Assembly (NCBI GenBank): GCA_027924585.1
Contig: BSBM01000179.1
Span: forward strand, 14,232,501 to 14,296,500
Reading direction: 5' to 3'
Length of the DNA stretch: 64,000 bases
DNA from: Larix kaempferi
Taxonomy: Eukaryota; Streptophyta; Pinopsida; Pinales; Pinaceae
The translations under genes and the position numbers were made by a program. Within the stretch, counting starts at the first letter, position 1, and each line of letters begins with the position of its first letter. The notes beneath the pieces are model-generated. The model saw nothing but the letters and a program-made list of their open reading frames with translations, made no database searches and had not been told where the DNA came from. Positions 25,001-33,259 of the stretch are shown piece after piece.

Positions 25001-26617
25001 TACTATGATCCCAGTGCTCCGGCGGCACCGGAAAATGTTCTCCCCATGGTTGAACAACCTGTTTCTCCCGCCACCACCTCGTTCGTTTCCTCTACGGGGC
25101 CTGGAGTCTACTTAGACGCGCCGATGACCTCCACCTTTCAATCCATTCCTCTGCCGTCATCTACGCCCGAAATGTCTGATTTATGTACCTTGTCCCATGA
25201 CAACCTACCACCTAACACTCAACCACCCTTGTTGCCAAAACCACCACTTGTACCTAGCCACATTGGTGTTACACCGATCCATACGATCCCCTTCCTAGTT
25301 CCTCCAGCAGGAGTAGTAAGCGCCCCGGTTATGGCTACCCTTAGGCTCCCGGGGTTAACCTTGGGATTACCTGTCTGGTATCTTTCGCCTCCCGTTCGCC
25401 CACCGACACCAGATGTCGTCCTCCAACCGGTGCAACCCATGGCTACTACCACTCAGCCACCTCCCGGTGTCTCTACCCCTTCGTCCTCCACGACACCCCC
25501 TCCTCCTCCCACACCCACTGGGGGCAGAGGTCCACAACCTTACACTGCTGTACCACCTCCAAAGACAGTCAAAAACCCTCCAGTATTTCGTGCTCCTCCC
25601 AAATGCTCGCTGTGTGACGAGTTGGGCCATGCCACCCACCAATGCCCACAGTTACCCGCATTGCAGAAGCACATGCAAATGCTCGATGATGACCCCAACA
25701 TCCCAACTGTCGAACTTAACCCCACTCCTAAGCCTAAAGATAAGTCCCTACGTACCAACCACTCCTGCGCCATCTGCGGTATTTACGGGCACTATTCACA
25801 TCATTGTCCCGATCTCCTGGATTACAGAGCGGCTCTCTATGAGATGAACAATCTGGATCTTGAGACGGCACCACCTACCATTGAGGAGATCTACCCCCCA
25901 GACTCTTCACCTTCCGGAGAGATTAATACCATCTATATGATCTCTTCCACCACTACTCCCTCGTCAACCGATTTGACGACGCAAACGTTCCGTACTGATG
26001 AGGAGATTCTTGAGGCCCTTACTGCCCCGGATTATCCTTGGGATGATATGCACCACCGTTCCTATTTCATCCCAGAAGAATCCTCCTCTAGCACCGCTAC
26101 CCAATACGCGATTGAATCCAAAGACTTCCTCCCCACTAAGGTTGACTGGTTCAAGGACCCTATCCCTGCTCCTGATGCCTTCGAGGAGGGCAACATGGCC
26201 AACATCTCACCTGTCATCCAAGTTGATATTGCTGCTCCAGGTCGTGCCCCTGCACTCATTACTTTAGGAGCATTCTGCAGTAAACAAGAGATTGAGGAAT
26301 ACACTAACCTCTTCAGAGAGTTTCGAGATGTCTTTGCCTGGTCCTATACTGAAATGCCCGGTCTTGACCCCGCCATTATAGAGCACCACCTTGACACCTC
26401 TGAGTCAAGGGGCATAATAGATTCCCTCGACCCTGGGATAGGGGGCATGATCAATCATTTTGAACCTTCCCCATCACATCTATCTCAGCATGTCAATGAA
26501 CCCATTGTTCAACCCCACACATCTGTGATCCATAATCACAAACCCTATGCACATAACATGGGGGCACGTCATCAACCCTGCTCACTTTTTCACATTTGTG
26601 ATCTCAACCATTTTTGA
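22058..26617 (+). CDS. Gag-protease polyprotein with duplicated zinc knuckles, no RT
   Basis: The frame is open from 22043 to 26617. By homology to element D (MALSPSLRRSRRL at 52777) translation should start at 22058, but that codon is ATT here (reading IESPRHSRRLRG); the first in-frame ATG is 22304. Counting from 22145, the retrotransposon gag core is at about residues 195-365 (LPSDIPKFEGK, FFQLPVRYDAG, DHIHEWRRRRSLCK). A long Pro/Gln/Ala-rich stretch and an Asn-rich basic stretch follow, then a CCHC knuckle at ~601 (CSICGVYGHYTHAC). The protease is near 847 with DEGAST in place of D-S/T-G and LDYNLLLGRSYMYAM downstream. Two more CCHC knuckles are at ~1154 (CSLCDELGHATHQC) and ~1208 (CAICGIYGHYSHHC). 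A pre-RT linker FRDVFAWSYTEMPGLDP is near 1400; then the frame ends. It would form particles and process itself but cannot reverse transcribe. Confidence 0.88.
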   Translation: MESPRHSRRLRGEPPQHGSLDTTRHRFRSLSVDTTHHRSRALSLDSTRQRRRPPSPDSDAPYFTSDSDEESENPIYTAPTSPMAGTTSTPFFIGTIGGTSTTTPVTTPILGMPSMGQPSTVPLTVPIPTAGIPIPTTSVAHTTNGGAGPSFTTSVPPVGGTTSHLVPPLGGNGPNLVHSTTVSQPSSSLPFMASLNLPDLARLTNDPIRHDPTWPHMPTKLPSDIPKFEGKAGEDPQNHIMSFHLWCSSNSIVDDFVRLRLLQRTFTGSAAKWYIEQPHGTHATFASLASTFLQFFQLPVRYDAGVEILLSCRQNTATHITDHIHEWRRRRSLCKIKLDDRIFLDWFLKSLLPVIAKDVASERPQSEEEAILKAQQFDLIYAQSGYLYTIIPDAPRGESSQHDAPGASHAADGIIGRVSSHPQPFSIARPTPGPDLSRATSQSGATNSYAPMTHHHSHGPSCPPQCFGYATPTYAPPVAPQPYYHQQAALAPAPSLAPPSYYPPQAAPAAHPQPAPQSYQQPPQVAAPAQPQPTYHPPQPAPAPAQPQNPPAAQGQVYAQQNPQQNQNNQRNQGQQNRGKGRNRGNNQPADQAGQPANPPDNNNAAPANQNPDRPPKQVKNPNLRTNHPCSICGVYGHYTHACPHLERARQLWVDEAHRQGHAAPQAPPNPPQPQQPPLVLQNPLPTQGVVNTQPLAPHQANAAQQQQITYAAPDQPMFDSGTHHLLMMSSADVNLQTRRNQYGSTSEAPPTDKPTNAHPTDQALRIPPPPIDGAAKAPRFPLRRINNNPNARAASNYNIVDDLAQSPAAMSALEVLKNCPSQRKTLLSAIGGIDPTDSHLMAFDLDQSEPRLPSSLAFQVTVSVRNLVIHRCIIDEGASTCVMSTFVWQKLGSPPLQQSTTALRAYDGRSAQPQGLLPNVPVQLGGKTVLIDIEVINAQLDYNLLLGRSYMYAMRAVASSVFRTMMFPHEGRVVKIDQLTYYDPSAPAAPENVLPMVEQPVSPATTSFVSSTGPGVYLDAPMTSTFQSIPLPSSTPEMSDLCTLSHDNLPPNTQPPLLPKPPLVPSHIGVTPIHTIPFLVPPAGVVSAPVMATLRLPGLTLGLPVWYLSPPVRPPTPDVVLQPVQPMATTTQPPPGVSTPSSSTTPPPPPTPTGGRGPQPYTAVPPPKTVKNPPVFRAPPKCSLCDELGHATHQCPQLPALQKHMQMLDDDPNIPTVELNPTPKPKDKSLRTNHSCAICGIYGHYSHHCPDLLDYRAALYEMNNLDLETAPPTIEEIYPPDSSPSGEINTIYMISSTTTPSSTDLTTQTFRTDEEILEALTAPDYPWDDMHHRSYFIPEESSSSTATQYAIESKDFLPTKVDWFKDPIPAPDAFEEGNMANISPVIQVDIAAPGRAPALITLGAFCSKQEIEEYTNLFREFRDVFAWSYTEMPGLDPAIIEHHLDTSESRGIIDSLDPGIGGMINHFEPSPSHLSQHVNEPIVQPHTSVIHNHKPYAHNMGARHQPCSLFHICDLNHF

Positions 26618-26659
26618 GGTCACGTGTCACTTGTACATTGGATTCGATACACATAGTTC

Positions 26660-27130
26660 TTTCCTTTGACCATTCCGGAGTCCTTATGACCTCCGTTTTT
26701 CGCACCATTTGCACCGTCGGATTCATATTTCCGCGCTCGTGATGATGCTTGAGATCATTTCTCGCTCTCACTAGGACCAATATCAACATTGTGTCCCGAC
26801 CCCTAGTCACCTCGGTTTGCGTGCCACATCGGCCGTTCTCCGTTTTTCACATGTTTTATATCATCGGAATCATTTTTCCGAGCTGGTGAGGATGCTTGAG
26901 ATCATTTCTCGCTCTCACCTTCAGTTTTTCCGGGCATTTTTTAAAAGTGCCCCCGTCGCCTCGGTTCACGTGCCACATCGGCTGTTACCCGTTTTTGACA
27001 TCCTTTATATCGCCGGATTCATTTTCCGAGCTCGTGATGATGCTTGAGATCATTTCTCGCTCTCACTTGGTACAATTTCAACATTGTGTCCCAACACCTT
27101 GCTGCCTCGGTTTGCGTGCCACATCGGCCG
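26660..27130 (+). repeat. 147-bp tandem repeat, three copies
   Basis: GATGCTTGAGATCATTTCTC starts at 26744, 26891 and 27039, and each copy carries a CCTCGGTT...CGTGCCACATCGGC block and a GGATTCAT block. The period is 147-148 bp. It is non-coding; it may hold spacer or termination signals. Confidence 0.75.
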
Positions 27131-27649
27131 CCATCGGATTGTTCCACTTTTTGTACATGAGCCATTCACTCCTGTCATACTGCAAATGTTTCGTTATTTT
27201 GCCACCATCTCATTCACCCCGCAAGGAGGCCCATCAGTTTTCCCCAACACCCTCGTTCTTGGTCACCATTATTGATCCTTGATTGAACACCTCCTCCTTG
27301 CATGGCCATTCCTTTTGTTCGGTATAATTTTATCCCTTTTTCGGGCCGGACAAGTCCTTTACGAAAAAGGCACTTAGGGAGTTTCCGTTAAGCTCTTTTC
27401 TGACTCCTAAAAGAATGAAAAGATCGCCGAGCAATCTTGCTTCCTTTCATGCTCGTTAAAGTACCTGAAAGGGCGTCTATCTGGTATAAGTTTAACCCTT
27501 TTCCGGACCTGGTAGACTAATTACGAAAAAGGAATACTCTAGTCACACCGGCTAGAAGAGTTCTTCATTGCATCCTTTTATGCTTCTTTGGGCCTTGGAG
27601 ACTAAATCTACGAAAAAGCAACCCCCTGGAGTCTTCTTATTTGCTTCCA

Positions 27650-27830
27650 GACTCTCTAAAATTGAAAGCACCCACGAGCATGAACTGTCCTGGGCTCGTA
27701 AAATCCACACGACAGTACCATTCCATCATTTCAGAGTCTTCTTACCGCTTTCAGACTCCTTAAAATTGAAAGCAACCACGAGCATGAATTGTCCTGGGCT
27801 CGTAAAATCCACACGACAGTATCATTTTTT
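27650..27830 (+). repeat. 104-bp direct repeat with ACGAGC...GCTCGT stem
   Basis: ATTGAAAGCA(A/C)CCACGAGC begins at 27661 and 27765. Each copy contains ACGAGC and GCTCGT about 14 bases apart, able to form a short hairpin like the larger ACGAG...CTCGT hairpin downstream. Confidence 0.6.
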
Positions 27831-28792
27831 ACACAAACTTCTTCTAGTTCCTTAACCCATGAAGAAGTCTCCTCCCGTACCTCCTGGCACTATGATCGAT
27901 CATCTCGGCAGCACCCCCAATCAGGTCGCCTTTGTTCAAAGTATTCAGCAGTCTTCTGCCATTCTACACCAGATTGAGTCTCCCTCAGCCAGTTACCCTC
28001 CCAGATCCAATACAGCTATGATCCCTTTCCCCTCAGTTAGTTTCATATGCTGCCAGATCATTCCCATTATCATACTCTGAACAAAGGAAGTTTGAGTCCA
28101 CCCGCTCTACTTGCCCAGTTGTCCCCCCACAGTTTATCAGTCCTGCCATCAGCACTATCACATTTCGGTCTTGTACCTCACGCTCCTGTCAAGGAAACAT
28201 CATTGCCTTGATAGTTGCAGGTCTCCCTCTGTCGACGACAGCTCCTCTATTCCAGAGGATAGGCCCAGAGGTCCCTACGCCTTGGACTTATCACCATCTG
28301 TGGTAAGTGCCTACGGACCATTCTGAGAGGAGTCATCATTGCCTCTCTGAGTGGTTGTTCCCCACATGCTCGACTTCAGCACCTTGATCGCATCGTTGAG
28401 GATCGCGTAGGATTATATCCCATCAGTTTTTGTCGAAGACCCCGGATTTCCCCTGACTCTAGCACATTGGTGAGTCACTTCGGAACGACCAGTTATATGT
28501 TCCCGTGGATGTCCGGGCTGCGTTGGCGTTTGTATTCGGAAGCCATCCAGTTCCATGCTTCCTTGAGTACCTAGTTTCAGTTCCAGATCAGTTCCAGTTC
28601 AGTGTACCATGGAGAGTTTGACCCCAGTCACTATGATCCAGCAGCTCATCAGTTCCTTTGGTACCACACTCAGTAGCACTGATGATTGTTCCAGTGCACC
28701 AGTGCTGCAGTTCACACATGATCCGCTCAGTAGTATGTCCCAGATTTGTGTCCCCTCTGGACTCTTATGATGTACACAGTGGTCATGTATCT

Positions 28793-29000
28793 TATAGGTC
28801 CCCCTTTTCGGGCCTCATAGTTATGTTTATGTATCTTGATACGAGCATGGGTATGCCCGCCTCGTCCATATATTGAGATTATTCCTCAGTCAGTATTTGA
28901 GGTCATGTATATTCCAGGTCCCCATTTTTTGGACCCCATTGTTATTATGTTATATCCTGATACGAGCATGGGTATGCCCACCTCGTCCATATGATCAGAT
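28793..29000 (+). repeat. Duplicated ~121-bp block with conserved hairpin
   Basis: A GGTCCCC...GGGCC/GGACC block followed by GATACGAGCATGGGTATGCC appears twice, with hairpins at 28841-28865 and 28962-28986. In the second, the internal GC is AC. The relic at 916-940 has one copy, so the duplication may be specific to this element or lost from the relic. Confidence 0.7.
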
Positions 29001-29166
29001 GATTCCTCATCCATTATTGAGGTTATGTACTTTTAGTTCTTGCAGTTGTTCGGGATCGTTGTTCCGGGCTCCAGTTTGTTTCTTCTCTTCTCTCCACATC
29101 CCAGGAAAACCATTCATGACTTATGATGTCCATCGGCCATACGATGAGCTCCTGACCTCGCACATC

Positions 29167-29177
29167 AGGGGGCAATC
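29167..29177 (+). other. Polypurine tract AGGGGGCAATC
   Basis: It is directly before the 3' LTR and is preceded by CATCGGCCATACGATGAGCTC and CTCGCACATC. Element D has a related tract TTAGGGGGCATC with a similar upstream phrase (minus strand of 41736-41790). Confidence 0.8.
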
Positions 29178-29900
29178 TGTTAACACCCAAAAAGTGTTCA
29201 CTACCTCATTACCACATTATATGGCTCATTTGTCCATTTTCCTACCATATTTCCATTAAAAATCCCAAAAAACCCATTAAAAAGCCTCCAAAATGCCTAA
29301 AATGCCTCCAAAAGGCCAAAAAACCATCAAAATAGCCTAAAAAAGGCTAAAAAACCCCCTTTTCCTCCAAAAATAGCAAAAATCCCCTAAAAAGGGAAGA
29401 AAAATATAAAATAATGAGGAAAAAGAGGAAAAAACCCTATACAGCTGCACAAAACCATGTGTTTCCCAAAACCATGGATCAGCACTCCACCACCAAAAAA
29501 CTATAAATAGGTGATGGAGATCCATTATTCCATATCCACAATCACAAGCACCCTTACTCTGCCAAAATCTCTCTCGAAACCCTAGTTTACCTTTGAACTA
29601 TTTTCACCTTGAGAGCCACCTTTGGCCCATCCCCAACATTGGAGAAGGAGAAAGGAGCATTCTGAAGCTTGGAGCATCCTCTTGGACACTGCAAAGGGCT
29701 TCATCAACCTTGACACTCAAGGTAACATTAATATAAAACCATTTTTTACATCTTTCATTTATGTCTCATGCAATGCTTAAAGTAGTTTGTTAATTGTTGT
29801 TTTAGCTTAATCATTTAATCATTATTGAACTGCTACTAAGGAGTCCATTCTCCTTAGTAGGTGCTCATTGGCACAAGCTAGGGGTAAAACCCTAGCTACA
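29178..29900 (+). mobile_element. 3' LTR of the gag-protease element
   Basis: It is 723 bp, the same length as the 5' LTR and about 99.3% identical by eye. It ends CCCTAGCTACA and is followed by CAAAC. Confidence 0.93.
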
Positions 29901-29905
29901 CAAAC
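29901..29905. repeat. Target-site duplication CAAAC (right)
   Basis: This is the exact repeat of 19765-19769. Confidence 0.9.
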
Positions 29906-30335
29906 TAGCAGTAGCCCGGATGAAGGAAAAGCATTGGGCCAAGCATGATAAGACAACACAAGCATAAGTCGATACCCTATTTACATAGGTAGATAAGTTA
30001 CTTGCTGATGCCAGCAATCAACATCTGATATTTGGCCCTGAGATGAAAAATATCACTGATAACACAGTGACAGAGAAATTTTCCAAACTGTCTGACTTAA
30101 CTTCCGTCAGTCTCAACATCCAGACAATTCTTCATGAGTGGGAATATTTTCAACACCGACTAGCCTCTTCTACCAGCGCTATTTTTGAAGCATGCAGTGT
30201 AGCCAACCAATCTAGTACCTCAGCCACTCAACAATAGCCATAAAATAAAATTAATTTTTTGTATTTTCAGTAGAAAAACACTTTTCATCTCCATGTTCTC
30301 TTTGGGATGAAGAAACACTTTGTTGGTGGGGGAGA
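29906..30335 (+). pseudogene. Accessory ORF of the old gypsy element (last part) and 3' tail
   Basis: It continues the helical protein interrupted at 19769: AVARMKEKHWAKHDKTTQA, then a frame at 30043-30237 ending with a Ser/Thr-rich NQSSTSATQQ. A 98-bp tail ends in the purine tract GGTGGGGGAGA (30325-30335) directly before the 3' LTR. Confidence 0.5.
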
Positions 30336-30658
30336 TGTTGGAGGAGCCTAGTCAACTGGCCGACTAGGTCCTCCACCAACTATGGTTGATTCAGTGTGGT
30401 TAGTCGGTTGGCCAACCAACCACACAGTTGTAATTGAATAACTGATTGTAACTGCTATATATAGGCTGGTGAGCCGATAACACAAGATATCTCTGCACTG
30501 TTATTGTATTATATTTTGGTCCTGTTAATACAAAGACTTGTTGTCATTGTCCCAATTACTCTCTTGTGTATGATTATATAATGTGTGTGTATATGATTCT
30601 TTCTACATGTTGGTATAATGTATTACTGGTAATTGGTGCAATTCCCTAGACTACAACA
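30336..30658 (+). mobile_element. 3' LTR of the old gypsy element
   Basis: It is 323 bp, TGTTGGAGGAGCC...GACTACAACA, colinear with 7535-7855 at about 85% identity by eye. A CTATATATAGG box lies near 30454. Confidence 0.88.
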
Positions 30659-30663
30659 GGCCC
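30659..30663. repeat. Target-site duplication GGCCC (right)
   Basis: This is the exact repeat of 7530-7534. Confidence 0.85.
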
Positions 30664-31157
30664 ATACAACTGTTCAAGGGAGGGTCTAATAGTCTCCTTG
30701 TGATCTCCCATCTTCTGGGCACCCTTCACAATGAGAATCTCCTGTAGGAAAATTCTTAACAAAGTAACGGATTGAGTGAAAGATGGAAATAGTGTGTTCA
30801 ATGAGGGACCTTGAGGGATTTTTCTAGGCACAATAATGGCTAAGATAAGGATCTAGGTTTAGGTTTTTGAGCCCTAGATCCATTACCTAACTTGGCCCAT
30901 ATCGGGATTTGTGCAAACCTTCCCCCTTTTCATTATGAATAAGGAAAAAGTAACTAAAAATCAAGTTTGTAACCATGTCACACTTATCGGGGAATATTGT
31001 GTGACTTAGGTCATTGATTTTAAAGAAAAGGGTGCAACTTAGTTCGTTCCTTTCATGGAAATAGGTGTAGCCTCAATTTGGGGTGGTCAATCTAAGGTTT
31101 GGTTTCATTTTTTGACTTTTTATCACTTCCTCAAGGTCATGTGGATGAAATGGGGTG
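30664..31157. other. Flanking sequence with no recognised feature
   Basis: This unassigned DNA was contiguous with 7534 before the old gypsy insertion and with 38467 before the copia C insertion. No domain or repeat was seen. Confidence 0.4.
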
Positions 31158-31162
31158 GTAAA
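31158..31162. repeat. Target-site duplication GTAAA (left, copia C)
   Basis: It precedes TGTTAAATTTTGAGC at 31163 and matches 38462-38466. Confidence 0.88.
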
Positions 31163-31766
31163 TGTTAAATTTTGAGCATTAATTCACAATACTCTAGGAT
31201 CTTTGCTTAGAGAATAACATATATAGTATATCAATGCATGACAATCACAATAAGCATGACAAGCATCACAAGAATCAAAAGCATGAGAGATAAGAGACAT
31301 AGAGTTTCCATGGGAAAAACCCTAAGGTGAAAAACCCCACAACTTCCTTAGAGATAGAGAGAGAAATGGCTCAACCAAAGTACAACCAAAATACACTGAG
31401 ATAGTCTCCTAGTAGCAGATGATCCTCCTCCTCACTAGTGCGCCACTTTCTGAGTGAGAGTGAGATACTTTTTCGAGTGATCTAAATAGAGATCACCTGA
31501 TCTCTATTTATACTAATCTGTTTTCCCAGTGACCTTATGGGGCCGAGTTGTCTAGCTAGGTAAATCCACATTATAATATATATAATTCAGGGCCGACCCC
31601 ACATGGTGGTCTAATAACCCATCGACAAGTACACACACTTGCGACACTTGTCAATCCATATGACGACACTTCTTTATAGAGGAATAACACATCTTTAATA
31701 AGGGTACAATAAATATATATGAAATACATAGATGAAATACACTCCGAAGTTACATATACATCAACA
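31163..31766 (-). mobile_element. 3' LTR of copia C
   Basis: It is 604 bp, with plus-strand ends TGTTAAATTTTG and ACATCAACA. It carries a 13-bp duplication (ATAGATGAAATAC, near 31730) absent from the other LTR. Confidence 0.9.
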
Positions 31767-31775
31767 CTCCCTCTT
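31767..31775 (-). other. Polypurine tract of copia C
   Basis: The minus strand reads AAGAGGGAG directly before the 3' LTR. It is identical to the tract of copia A (4491-4499). Confidence 0.75.
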
Positions 31776-31996
31776 AACTAGGAAGGTATTTCTCGATACA
31801 GATCTGCTAGACAAGTCTTCTTCTCGGGATCATCATCATCGTCATCGTCACTGCTGCTGCTATCTCAACCAATATCTGACTCTACTCGTCATAGGAAGTT
31901 ATACAGAGCCAGTCCTTTTTCATTCTGGATGTAGGCCCACTACCTGCAGGTCTTCGTCATCACTGGCCATACTGTGGAATCCTCAGGACTTATTAC

Positions 31997-32595
31997 ATGC
32001 GTCACAAAACCTCGAAAGAGCATCCCAGGCCGTTACGAGCACACGACTCTACCTATAGGATCTCCCAGGGCCATATTATATGTGACCTCACCACAAAACC
32101 TCGCAAGAGCATCCCAGGCTGTTACGAGCACACAACTCTACCTATAGGATCTCCCAGGGACAGATTGTATGTGGTCACCACAAAACCTCGCAAGAGCATC
32201 CCAGGCTGTTACGAGCACGCAGCTCTACCTATAGAATCTCCCAGGGACAGATTATATGTGGTCATGGCAAAACCTCACAAGAGCATCCCAGGACTTATTA
32301 CGGGCACACAACCCAACCTATCGGATCTCCCAGGGACAGATTATATGCCATAGGAAAAAACCTCGAAAGAGCATCTGCCAGATATCCCAGGGCACGAATT
32401 ACATGCCATAGGCAAAAACTCGAAAGACTATCTGCAGATCTCCTAGGGCCGAATTATATGTACTCCCAGAGCAAAACCTCGAAAGACCATTTGCCAGATA
32501 TCCCAGGGCACGAATTACATGCCATAGGCAAAACCTCAAAAGACTATCTGCAAATCTCCCAGGGCCAAATTATATGCTCATCTGGACAACCTGAT
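31997..32595 (-). repeat. Tandem repeat of ~87 bp and a shortened ~57-bp version
   Basis: AAAACCTCG-type starts lie at 32006, 32095, 32182, 32268 and 32357 (period 86-89), then 32414, 32473 and 32529 (period 56-59). Each long unit contains AGCATCCCAGG, TTACGAGCAC and GGATCTCCCAGGG; the short units lack the middle. It lies between pol and the 3' LTR. Confidence 0.8.
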
Positions 32596-32639
32596 CCATG
32601 GCCATAGAGTATCAAACTGATACTCACCATACATCATCC

Positions 32640-33170
32640 TGATGTACACATGATCATCCTAATCATCATCACTGCAACATCCTGTTGCATGTCATCTGGA
32701 GCAACATCCTGAAGCTCGTCGTCCACGATCATCCTGATCATTTAATGCATCTACCTGATGCATACCAAGTATCTACCTGATACATATCATCATACATGAT
32801 CCACCTGATCATACAATGTATCCACCCGATACAAATACAAATACATGATACATATCACCATACATGATCCACCTGATCATACAATGTATCCACCTGATAC
32901 ATATACAGATACATGGTCCAAGCATCCAACATGATGCATACAAAATACATACAAATGATCCTACTGATCATATCCAGCATCCAACATGATGCGTACATAC
33001 ATATACATATAAATGATCCAACTGATCATATCCAACATACAACATGACGCGTACATACATATACATATAAATGATCCAACTAATCATATCCAGCATCCAA
33101 CATGATGCGTACATACATATACATATAAATGATCCAACTGATCATATAAAGTAGAAACCAGATCATCATC
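32640..33170 (-). repeat. GATC-rich tandem repeats including a 58-bp unit
   Basis: The 58-bp unit with AAATGATCCAACTGATCATA and CATCCAACATGATGCGTACA starts at 32953, 33011, 33069 and 33127. To its left are looser units with ATGATCCACCTGATCATACA and ATGTATCCACCTGATACA. Many units hold short palindromes (TGATCA, GATCATCCTGATC). Confidence 0.8.
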
Positions 33171-33259
33171 CTGATGTTCATCATCCAGTGCTTACATCCA
33201 CAGCCATGTGAAGGATCCTCCTTCCAACATGCTTGGAATGGCTTCAGTAAATGTGTCCA

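Larger units (their letters stand above)
26618..29177 (+). other. 3' non-coding region of the gag-protease element
   Basis: 2.56 kb with tandem repeats (147 bp and 104 bp), two copies of the ACGAG...CTCGT hairpin and no long reading frame. A short frame at 27859-28080 (MKKSPPVPPGTMIDHLG) lies where the relic at 1-180 keeps related DNA, but its frame is not preserved there. Confidence 0.6.
19770..29900 (+). mobile_element. Young LTR element with gag-protease only (TR-GAG-like)
   Basis: A complete 10,131-bp element with equal 723-bp LTRs (19770-20492, 29178-29900), the CAAAC target duplication, a primer site, a polypurine tract, and one long gag-protease frame. RT, RNase H and integrase are absent: the frame ends shortly after the FAWSY.EMPGLDP linker that normally leads into RT, and 2.5 kb of non-coding sequence fills the rest. 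The LTRs differ at about 5 positions (about 0.7%), so it is the youngest insertion I can date here. It must have relied on enzymes from another element; element D at 40806-55344 belongs to a matching family. Confidence 0.92.
7535..30658 (+). mobile_element. Old Ty3-gypsy element, host of two later insertions
   Basis: Matching LTRs at 7535-7855 and 30336-30658 are flanked by GGCCC at 7530-7534 and 30659-30663. The order protease/RT/RNase H/integrase is that of Ty3-gypsy. Removing copia B (about 4.0 kb) and the gag-only element with its duplication (about 10.1 kb) leaves about 9 kb of original element. By eye the LTRs differ at roughly 15% of sites, so the insertion is old. All reading frames are broken. 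An additional coding region follows integrase. Confidence 0.85.
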
